From assembly GCA_964505385.1 (NCBI GenBank), contig CAZDIA010000029.1:1-38164 (forward strand): a DNA stretch of 38,164 bases. The letters run 5' to 3'. Below, piece after piece: positions 9,033-16,519 of the stretch; within the stretch, counting starts at the first letter, position 1; each line of letters begins with the position of its first letter. The translations under genes and the position numbers were made by a program. The notes beneath the pieces were generated by a model that was not told the DNA's origin, searched no databases, and worked only from the letters and a program-made list of their open reading frames with translations. The stretch comes from SLJN01 sp964505385. Its GTDB lineage: Bacteria; Bacteroidota; Rhodothermia; Balneolales; Natronogracilivirgulaceae.

Positions 9033-9908
9033 CTACATTCGGCTGGTACGTTTTTGGAAGAATTTCAACAAAGGGCGAATATACGAAGCGTTGGTTTGGA
9101 CATTCACCATATCGATTTTGTATTTACGGGTGATTTCTTCCAGGTTCTTTTGCCATTGTTCGCGCCGTTTCCGGTAATCCTCCCTTACTTTTGCCCGGGA
9201 TGTATTCACCATTACCGTTTCTCCGGTTTCCGCATCCAAAAGAGGCAGCACTCCGAGTTTGGGAAGATCATACTCCAGCGGATCGGTTACCTGAATCGGA
9301 ACCAGCTCATGGCGCCTGTGAGCTATTTTCATCGCCTGTTCAAACGGTTTGGATTGAAAGTCACTGATCAATACAATAATGGATCGTTTTTTGATAATTC
9401 GCATGAGATAATCCAATCCGGCCGCTATGTCGGTTCCCGAATGTTGTGGCTCAGCAGTGAATAATTCGCGAATAAGCCGCAAAACATGGCGTCGGCCTTT
9501 TCGCGGAGGAATCACCTTTTCGACCCGGTCGGTGAATAATACCATCCCCACTTTGTCATTGTTGCTAATGGCTGAGAGGGATAGCACCGCACTGATTTCA
9601 GCAATGAGGTCCATTTTCCGTTGATTGCCACTACCAAATAAACCGCTTCTGGAAATATCCACACATAGCATGACGGACTGCTCCCGCTCCTCATTAAATA
9701 ATTTTATGTAGGGCTCATTATAGCGGGCTGTTACATTCCAGTCTATGGTTCGGATATCATCACCGTAATGATACGGTCTTACTTCAGCGAAAATCATCCC
9801 GCGACCCTTAAAAGCAGACTGGTACTCCCCGCTGAACATATTGTTCACCAGCTTCAGAGTCTTGAGCTCGAGCTGTTTGACTTTCTTATAAAGATCAGTC
9901 ACTTCCAT
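9033..9908 (-). CDS. DUF58 domain protein
   Basis: A 291-residue DUF58 protein, related to VWA folds and normally a partner of MoxR AAA+ ATPases. The signature region is clear: 'RPYHYGDDIRTIDWN', then 'ARYNEPYIKLF', then the VWA-like 'CVDISRSGLFG'. No membrane segment is seen. It is followed after 151 nt by the BatD-like and batA genes. The usual upstream moxR is absent: the next gene upstream is on the other strand, across a nonamer fold-back. It may use a MoxR encoded elsewhere. Confidence 0.88.
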   Translation of the reverse strand: MEVTDLYKKVKQLELKTLKLVNNMFSGEYQSAFKGRGMIFAEVRPYHYGDDIRTIDWNVTARYNEPYIKLFNEEREQSVMLCVDISRSGLFGSGNQRKMDLIAEISAVLSLSAISNNDKVGMVLFTDRVEKVIPPRKGRRHVLRLIRELFTAEPQHSGTDIAAGLDYLMRIIKKRSIIVLISDFQSKPFEQAMKIAHRRHELVPIQVTDPLEYDLPKLGVLPLLDAETGETVMVNTSRAKVREDYRKRREQWQKNLEEITRKYKIDMVNVQTNASYIRPLLKFFQKRTSRM

Positions 9909-9927
9909 AGACGTAATACGTAGTCTT

Positions 9928-10053
9928 GGTAATCAGGTAAATAAGGTAATTGAGGTAAATAAGGTGATTTAGGGTTCTGTGTAACTATTATAGTCATTAA
10001 CCAATTTACCTCAATTACCCCATTTACCTCAATTACCCCATTTACCTAAATTT
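9928..10053. repeat. fold-back of imperfect tandem nonamers
   Basis: The left arm (9928-9971) is five units of about 9 nt beginning GGTAA or GGTGA. The right arm (10001-10053) is six units, alternating CCTCAATTA and CCCCATTTA, which are reverse complements of the left units with small changes. The spacer is about 29 nt. It separates divergently transcribed DUF58 and phosphatase genes, so it lies in the shared 5' region rather than at gene ends. Confidence 0.85.
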
Positions 10054-10117
10054 AAATTTATCTTAGCTTGTTATATCACTGTTTGTACTCTGACTTAAAT
10101 ATAAAAACTTTTGTAGT

Positions 10118-11543
10118 ATGGCAGCACCTTTAAAGAACCGGTACACATTTGTGAAGATGCTGCTGATCGGCTTTTCATTCGGATTGATTCTTGCCTTCAC
10201 GGAAAATATGATTGAGAGTTATGTTCCAGTACTGGAGGATTACAGTAGAGAAGTAACGGCGATCTTATTGTGGATAATAGGAAGTGTAGCATTATTTAAA
10301 TCCGGAATAATTACAGAGTATTTTGATGATAGTCATAAAAAAGAGAAATATTATTTCCAGCCATACTCATCCACCTGGGATCAACTTCAGGTTTTCGGAT
10401 CTATAGCACTTCTTGGACTTCTGCCGCTAATGATTATTTATCTGCTCGTACCTCCTGCTGAAAGTATAGTGCCGATTATAGTTGCCGGTTTGTTTTACCT
10501 TGCGGTCATGGCACAATATGCAATACTGTTATTGCTTCCCAGGTATTCAAGAATATTCACGAATTTAATATCCGGGAAGTGGAGTGTCACCCTCTTTGTT
10601 TTCATAGTTGTTTTTGCAGGAATGTATTTACAAGATATTTTCAGTTATTTTACCCCGGCTCAGATCGGGTTGATATTTTTAAGTATAGGCCTCACCGTTT
10701 ACGGCATTGTTATGCTGCTGCAAACCTCCAGGAATATGGCAGATAAGAAAACCCAGGCGGAGAATGAGCTCGCATTCGCCGGAGAAGTACAGCAAAGATT
10801 ATTGCAGGATAAGTCCATGGAAAGTCCGTCGAATCCCGAAGAGTCATCAAGTTATAAAATATCCGCGTTCGGTCGTTCAGTTCCTTCACGGCAGCTCGGT
10901 GGGGATTTTTTCAGTTTATATAATGGCAGCAACGGCAAGATTTATGCGGCCGTTGGTGATGTGGCAGGCCACAGCTTTGGTGCCGGTCTCATCATGACCA
11001 TGCTTAAAACCTCGCTCGAAAACTATCTTTCAATGAAAGTGCCGGCGGATGAAATATTAGCTAGGTTAAATCAACAGTTGTTCCGGCAGGGTAAAGATAA
11101 AATTTTTGCCACGCTCGGTCTTGTCGAGGCGGATTCGGGTTCCGGCTACATTCGATGGTATAATGCCGGGCACATGCCATTGTTGTGGTATCAGGCGGAT
11201 CAAAACGAATTAAAGGAAGTGCGCAGCAAGGGATTGGCCCTGGGGATGGCTGCGAGAGCGGATTATACCAATCCTACTGGCATAGAGATCAGTTCGGGGG
11301 GATGTATTGATACTTTATTCCGACGGGCTGGTTGAAACCAGGGATGAGCAGGGACAGGTCCGGGAAGACTCTCATTTTAAGGAAGTGGTAAAGCAAGTGC
11401 TTCAAAAATCAGGCAAAACCGATAAAATCGTTGCTGATATCATCGATCGAATTTCCGGGTCCCATAATGGAAATGATCTGGAAGATGATACAACCTTAAT
11501 CGCTATCACTTTTGAACCAGTACCGATTGGGGTGGAAGTGTAG
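10118..11543 (+). CDS. six-TM SpoIIE/RsbU-type PP2C phosphatase, frameshifted near the 3' end
   Basis: A membrane-anchored serine phosphatase of the kind that controls anti-anti-sigma factors in partner-switching pathways. Six hydrophobic segments (about 11-29, 45-63, 91-111, 116-141, 154-172, 181-201) are followed by a short helical linker and a SpoIIE domain with metal-binding D263 (GGDFF) and D281 (GDVAGH). The frame beginning at 10118 runs into a stop at 11335. The missing end (ILYSDGLVET through DDTTLIAI) continues in the next frame from about 11302 to 11543. Removing one G from the G6 run at 11296-11301 restores the family-typical 'SGDVLILYSDG'. Either an assembly or sequencing error, a slippery contingency tract, or a recent inactivating insertion. 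Confidence 0.85.
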
Positions 11544-11672
11544 AGAAAACCTGTACTGTTAAATTGCCTCAGGTTTGTAGCAACTCCATGTCAAGAGTAA
11601 TGAAAAATTTACTCTATCCTCCAAAATTACTATGCACAACTGCTACTAACCAGACCGTCTCGGTGTGGAAAA

Positions 11673-12101
11673 TTAACTGGTTTGAAGTCGGGCGTACTCC
11701 ACAGCAATGCAATAATCTCCCATGTAAGATAGGTAAGCGGCTTCAGCCATATTTTGAGCCGTTTCACTGTGCGCGCCGGGTTGAGTCCATACGACCGGTT
11801 GCTGATTCCGGTTTTTGGCAAAGGTGATTATATCTTTTACGGATTCCGGAGCATCATCAGGGTTGCGAAAAATAAGAGCGATATCGATTTGGATATCTTG
11901 TGGCAAGTCCTGCATGGTTGGCACGGTTTCAAGATCAAGAACCCGGTCATAATTAGGGTTGACCGGATAAATGTTGCGTCCGAGGTTGAGCAATCTTCTT
12001 GAAATGGAATTGCTGCTGCGGGAGGTATCCGGCGATGCGCCGATGACAGCAACATTTTGTGTTTTTCGGAGAAGCTCTGCTAATTGATCATCATGTAACA
12101 T
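11673..12101 (-). CDS. CoA-binding domain protein (YccU-like)
   Basis: A 142-residue single-domain CoA_binding_2 protein with a Rossmann fold. The N-terminal nucleotide-binding loop reads 'VAVIGASPDTSR', and the protein keeps 'YPVNPNY' and the terminal 'YCIAVEYARL' segment containing the conserved Cys of the family. These proteins resemble the CoA-binding domain of succinyl-CoA synthetase but lack the catalytic half; their function is not settled. It is convergent with the phosphatase gene. No signal peptide. Confidence 0.85.
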   Translation of the reverse strand: MLHDDQLAELLRKTQNVAVIGASPDTSRSSNSISRRLLNLGRNIYPVNPNYDRVLDLETVPTMQDLPQDIQIDIALIFRNPDDAPESVKDIITFAKNRNQQPVVWTQPGAHSETAQNMAEAAYLSYMGDYCIAVEYARLQTS

Positions 12102-12375
12102 AGATTGAATCCTATCCGGTTAACTTTTGGGCATAATAGCAATTTTCGGGAATACGAAATCAGGAAAAGATGGCAGTGAATGTGACGGTTATAAACTATC
12201 AACTTTTCTGTGGTCTTAAATGTTATCTTCGTGACAAAATGCAAATCATCTTGTTTATTCAGAAGTGCAAAAAGTAGTGTTGTTATAAATCAAATGTTAT
12301 CATGAGTTGAGTTGTTTGTGATATACCCCTCAAAGAGGAGGGTATCCCGGAAATCTATCAAAAAACCTAAAGATT

Positions 12376-12606
12376 ATGCCGAAATTATCCTTAAATGTCG
12401 ACATCAGAAACCACAAAAGAATCTTCAAAAAAAATGCAGGGATATTTTCATTTATACCGTCGTTTCTGATAGGGCGGGACCGGATACGGGAAATGGTGGA
12501 GAAACGCATTGCCGAGGAGCTTGTAAACCATCTGCCTGAAGTTTTGCAGGAAGAGCTGGAAAACAGAGGTGTTGACTGTGTGGTTGATATGGATATAGAA
12601 GAATGA
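12376..12606 (+). CDS. small hypothetical protein
   Basis: A 76-residue basic-to-acidic protein with no recognised domain. The N-terminal half is Lys/Arg-rich with a short hydrophobic stretch (about 23-32); the second half is an amphipathic helix ending in acidic residues. It lies 78 nt upstream of the FBPase-like gene on the same strand. I prefer this frame to the overlapping 12312 frame because its composition is protein-like and it starts with ATG. Function unknown. Confidence 0.6.
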   Translation: MPKLSLNVDIRNHKRIFKKNAGIFSFIPSFLIGRDRIREMVEKRIAEELVNHLPEVLQEELENRGVDCVVDMDIEE

Positions 12607-12684
12607 AACGCTGTTTTGTTTAAATATATCTTGCTTTAAATTGATGTGATTCAAAAAAACATTCAGGTAAAGCCGGGCAGTGTT

Positions 12685-13689
12685 ATGAAGTCCAGAAAGT
12701 CCAAGTCTGATTTAGTTACGCTCGATGAATTTATCATCGAAAACCAGAGGCAGTTTCCTCAGGCGACGGGCGAGCTTTCGCAACTACTTCGCGATATAAC
12801 GCTGGCGTGCCGGATCATAGCCAGGCAGGCAAATGATAGTGTGCTTAATGATATTAAAAATCGCAAGAATCTAACCGGATATAATCGCCTGGATGCGTTG
12901 CGGGAGTTTGCGGTAGATCAGTTCCGTTATGCCCTTGATCGCTCCGGCATCGTACGGCTGATGGTAACGGCATTTTCGAATAATTATATTCGCCTGAGTG
13001 CTGCTGATGGCAAATATATTGTAGTGCTGCATCCCATTGAGGGTATTCCGAATATGGGTTATAACGCTTCAGCCGCTTCGGTTTTCGCCATTTATCAGCA
13101 TGACCTGTATGCTGAAGATCTGTCAGATCATTTTCTCAGGCCCGGTGATGATCAGGTTGCCTCCGGGTATATTCTGTATGGATCAAGTGCAATGCTGGTA
13201 TTTACTACAGTGGGGCTTGGTGTTAGTTTTTTTACTCTTGATGATGATGTCGGTGAATTCTTCCTCGCGCAACGTGATATCCGGATTCCGGAATCGGCAC
13301 CGTATTTCAGTTGTAATACTGGCCTGGAATTACACATGGATGAAAATGATCAAAATATACTGGATTATCTGCGGGCTAAGAGTGGCAGTAAATTTCGCTA
13401 CATTGGTTCACTTTCTGCCGACATTCACCGTATGATACTGGATGGTGGCGTATTTTTGTATCCTGCGAATAAAAAAATACCAGATGGTAAGCTGAGTTTA
13501 CTCTATGAATGTGCTCCGATCGCACAAATCGTGGAAAATGCAGGTGGTATAGCTACAGATGGAAAGCAGCGCATCATGAGTAAAGTGCCCCGAAGTATTC
13601 ACTCAAAAACACCTTTTTACGCTGGATCTAACGAGATTATGAAAAGTATTGAGCTGGTTAGAAGCGGTGAAAAAATCGTTGAAAATTAG
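12685..13689 (+). CDS. class 1 fructose-1,6-bisphosphatase homologue lacking metal ligands
   Basis: A 334-residue protein aligned end to end with class 1 FBPase: 'LVTLDEFI', 'TGELSQLLRDI', 'FRYIGSLSADIHR', 'GGVFLYPA' and 'LLYECAPIA' are all recognisable. The residues that bind catalytic metals are replaced. The SEE motif is S98-N99-N100, and DPLDGSSN is HPIEGIPN (H116, E119, I121, P122). The C-terminal metal Glu is kept (E275), as are substrate-side motifs. An FBPase without these acids should not hydrolyse fructose-1,6-bisphosphate, so it is probably a sugar-phosphate-binding pseudoenzyme or regulator. I chose the ATG at 12685 over the upstream GTG at 12646 because it gives the usual short FBPase N-terminus. 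An automatic 'fbp' label would be misleading. Confidence 0.88.
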   Translation: MKSRKSKSDLVTLDEFIIENQRQFPQATGELSQLLRDITLACRIIARQANDSVLNDIKNRKNLTGYNRLDALREFAVDQFRYALDRSGIVRLMVTAFSNNYIRLSAADGKYIVVLHPIEGIPNMGYNASAASVFAIYQHDLYAEDLSDHFLRPGDDQVASGYILYGSSAMLVFTTVGLGVSFFTLDDDVGEFFLAQRDIRIPESAPYFSCNTGLELHMDENDQNILDYLRAKSGSKFRYIGSLSADIHRMILDGGVFLYPANKKIPDGKLSLLYECAPIAQIVENAGGIATDGKQRIMSKVPRSIHSKTPFYAGSNEIMKSIELVRSGEKIVEN

Positions 13690-13854
13690 GCTTGAGATAA
13701 AATTTGTGATCAATAAATTAGAGTCTATTAAAAGCACTTTGCTAATTAGTATTTGTAAGAAAACTTTAAGTGCCCTAAGAAAACACGGATAACAGGCTAT
13801 CCAAACCATGATTTTCAAATAAATAATGAACAGTTAAATAAAGTAACAACCCAA

Positions 13855-13859
13855 AGGAG
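13855..13859 (+). promoter_or_regulatory. strong Shine-Dalgarno site of acs
   Basis: AGGAG ends 7 nt before the ATG at 13867, within AAAGGAGA. Most other starts in the window have no such site, so this gene is probably well translated. Confidence 0.7.
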
Positions 13860-13866
13860 ATCGTAC

Positions 13867-15786
13867 ATGGCTACCCAAAAGAAAAAAGAAGTTGTGCAGC
13901 AATCCGATTCGGAGTTTTACTATCCTCCGGACTCGATTGTAAAAAAGGCCAATGTAAAGGATTACGAGAAGTTGTATGAGGAGTCAATTAAAGACCCGGA
14001 AAATTTCTGGGCAAAAGAGGCAAAAAAACTTAAGTGGTTTAAACGCTGGAAGCAGGTTCTTGACGATTCCGAAAAGCCATTTTATAAATGGTTTGTCGGA
14101 GGTAAAATCAATATGGTGCAGAACGCAATTGATCGCCATTTAGAAACCTGGCGCAGGAACAAACTTGCGCTGATATGGGAAGGAGAACCGGGCGATGTTA
14201 AGACGATGTCTTATCATGCACTGAACCGAGAGGTTAACAAGTGTGCAAACGTCTTAAAAAGTATGGGCGTAAGAAAAGGGGAAATTGTAACTATTTACAT
14301 GCCCCAGATACCGGAGCTGGTTATCGGAATGCTTGCTTGTGCTAAAATTGGTGCCGCTCATAGTGTTGTGTATGGTGGTTTCAGTGTGGAAGCCCTTGCA
14401 ACCCGGATAAATGATGCCCAAAGCAGGGTGTTACTAACTGCGGATGGTGGATATCGCCGGGGCAAGATTACTGATCTCAAAGGAATAGTGAACCAGGCTA
14501 TAGAGCGAACGCCTACAGTTGAGGTTTGCATTACGGTGAAGAGAACCGGCCATGAAGTCGAGATGGAGAATGATCGGGATTTCTGGTATCACAACCTTGT
14601 GAATTTACCTATCGCCAGCCCAAAATGTGAAACTGAGCAAACAGATTCCGAAGACCCACTATACATTCTCTACACTTCCGGCACAACCGGCAAACCCAAG
14701 GGATTAGTTCACACACATGGTGGATACTCGGTTTATACATCTGCGACACACCACTATGTTTTTGATATCAAAGATGAAGACAGGTGGTGGTGCGCGGCAG
14801 ATCCCGGTTGGGTAACCGGCCACAGTTATATGGTTTACGGTCCGCTGATCAACGGCAGCACGGTGATGATGTATGAAGGTGCTCCAAATCATCCCTATCC
14901 GAACCGATGGTGGCAGATGGTTGAAAAGTACGGTATCACCATACTCTATACTTCGCCGACTGCCATACGCGGGCTGATGAGATTTGGCAATCAGTGGCCT
15001 AGACGGCACGATTTAAGCAAATTGAGGTTGCTGGGGTCTGTCGGTGAGCCGATAAATCCGGAAGCATGGAAATGGTATCACGAGGTGATCGGCAACGGCA
15101 ATTGCCCTATAATGGATACCTGGTGGCAGACCGAGACCGGCGGATTTATGATCTCACCACTGCCGATCACACCGTTGAAACCCGGTTCGGCAAGCAAGCC
15201 GTTCTTCGGTATTCAGGTAGGTGTCGTGGATGATAATGGTAATGAAGTGAAAACCGGTGAAGAAGGTAAGCTTGTAATCAAAAATCCATGGCCCGGTATG
15301 GCCCGAACTATTTTCAAAGATCCCGACCGCTTTGTAGAAACCTATTGGAAAGAGTATGAATCCAAAGGTTGGTATAAAGCCGGCGACTCTGCACGGATTG
15401 ATGAAGATGGGTATGTCTGGGTCATCGGTCGAATCGACGATGTGATTAAAGTAAGCGGCTATCGCCTTGGCACCGCAGAGGTGGAGAGTGCGTTGGTTAG
15501 TCATAAAGATGTTGCCGAAGCCGCTGCAATCGCTTTACCACATGAGGTGAAAGGCAATGCAATCCATACGTATGTGATTGTACGGGCTGGTGTTACAGCG
15601 AATCAAAGTCTTGAGGAGGAACTCAAAAAGCATGTAAGCAAAGAGCTGGGGCCGATTGCCCAACCCGAATCGATTACGTTTATGGAATCCCTGCCTAAAA
15701 CCCGCAGTGGTAAAATCATGCGCCGCGTGCTCAAAGCCAGAGCACAGGGTATTGATGAAGGGGATTTATCGACACTGGAAGAGTAA
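13867..15786 (+). CDS. acs: acetyl-CoA synthetase (AMP-forming)
   Basis: A 639-residue acetate-CoA ligase that makes acetyl-CoA from acetate, ATP and CoA via acetyl-AMP, in the cytosol. It has the ATP-binding P-loop-like motif TSGTTGKPKG (270-279), the acetate-pocket 'DTWWQTETGG' (W419), the hinge-region 'KAGDSARIDEDGYVWVIGRIDD' segment near 496, and the regulatory acetylatable Lys in 'KTRSGKIMRR' (K616). Length is normal for Acs. It stands alone: 177 nt after the FBPase-like gene and followed by a convergent DUF2721 gene. Its start is fixed by a good Shine-Dalgarno site. Confidence 0.97.
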   Translation: MATQKKKEVVQQSDSEFYYPPDSIVKKANVKDYEKLYEESIKDPENFWAKEAKKLKWFKRWKQVLDDSEKPFYKWFVGGKINMVQNAIDRHLETWRRNKLALIWEGEPGDVKTMSYHALNREVNKCANVLKSMGVRKGEIVTIYMPQIPELVIGMLACAKIGAAHSVVYGGFSVEALATRINDAQSRVLLTADGGYRRGKITDLKGIVNQAIERTPTVEVCITVKRTGHEVEMENDRDFWYHNLVNLPIASPKCETEQTDSEDPLYILYTSGTTGKPKGLVHTHGGYSVYTSATHHYVFDIKDEDRWWCAADPGWVTGHSYMVYGPLINGSTVMMYEGAPNHPYPNRWWQMVEKYGITILYTSPTAIRGLMRFGNQWPRRHDLSKLRLLGSVGEPINPEAWKWYHEVIGNGNCPIMDTWWQTETGGFMISPLPITPLKPGSASKPFFGIQVGVVDDNGNEVKTGEEGKLVIKNPWPGMARTIFKDPDRFVETYWKEYESKGWYKAGDSARIDEDGYVWVIGRIDDVIKVSGYRLGTAEVESALVSHKDVAEAAAIALPHEVKGNAIHTYVIVRAGVTANQSLEEELKKHVSKELGPIAQPESITFMESLPKTRSGKIMRRVLKARAQGIDEGDLSTLEE

Positions 15787-15824
15787 ACTTTTCCTTTTAA
15801 TTATACAAGGGTTGTCAGTTCCAA

Positions 15825-15897
15825 CCATCCCGTAAGGTGAGATATGCCGGAGATGCGATGATTAGTCTGTTATTTTCGCTTACCACTTTCGGGATGG
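15825..15897. repeat. long-spaced inverted repeat downstream of acs
   Basis: CCATCCCG (15825-15832) is repeated inverted as CGGGATGG (15890-15897), with further partial pairing inward (AAGGTGAG against CTTACCACTTT). The loop is about 40 nt. It lies between the convergent ends of acs and the DUF2721 gene and may help end transcription from either side. Confidence 0.4.
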
Positions 15898-15945
15898 AGG
15901 AGCGGCAATTCTTTATCAAAAAGACGAAACTATAGCAGTAAAGTT

Positions 15946-16344
15946 TTAAGATTTTTCCATTGTGCTTAATTCAATATTTAGTGCTTCGGTGGAGATCCAG
16001 ATTTCATGGATGGACTGCCAAAGTGATATCATCAGCATAATCAGGCTCACGCCGAATATTATGGCACCGGTCATGTTGTAATCCACAAATAAAAAGAACA
16101 TTGAAGCTACACATAAAAACAGGCTGCCTACTCCCCAGATCTGCATAAATTTAATCAGATAGATCCGCTTTCTGAGATTTTCAATTTGCCCGAAAATTAC
16201 CGCCCGCTGGTCCTCCTGATACTTGCTTTTCAGGCTGCGGATCAAGTTTGCGATGGTCAGAAAGCGGTTCGTGTAGGCAAGCAATAAAAGCGAAATAGCC
16301 GGGAACAAGAGTGCGGGGGTTGTAAGATCAAGTGTCATATTCAA
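15946..16344 (-). CDS. DUF2721 family membrane protein
   Basis: A 132-residue inner-membrane protein of the DUF2721 family, function unknown. The N-terminus has the family pattern 'TTPALLFPAISLLLLAYTNRF'. Three hydrophobic segments are visible (about 9-24, 68-86, 91-110), with a charged cytoplasmic loop (about 36-62) between the first and second. It is convergent with acs and divergent from the S9 peptidase gene 175 nt away. No catalytic motif. Confidence 0.85.
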   Translation of the reverse strand: MNMTLDLTTPALLFPAISLLLLAYTNRFLTIANLIRSLKSKYQEDQRAVIFGQIENLRKRIYLIKFMQIWGVGSLFLCVASMFFLFVDYNMTGAIIFGVSLIMLMISLWQSIHEIWISTEALNIELSTMEKS

Positions 16345-16519
16345 TTCAGTTTTATTTTACAGTGCATAATTAAATCGATTGGCAGATATAATTGAATTTT
16401 CGTAAATAGTATCGGTCTGAAAATATGGTTTATCCACATTCCATGTTTAATCACACCAATGAAATATTTTACTGTTACAACAAATTATCTGCTTATTCAC
16501 CAATAAAATCAGGGATGAT

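Noticed and set aside
11594..11615. AGAGTAA/TTACTCT inverted repeat between convergent genes
   Set aside because: Seven A/T-rich base pairs with no T-run; could be chance in this composition.
12312..12539. 75-codon open frame overlapping the 76-residue gene
   Set aside because: Its composition is Arg/Lys/Gly-rich and shadow-like, while the 12376 frame has an ATG and a protein-like helix pattern.
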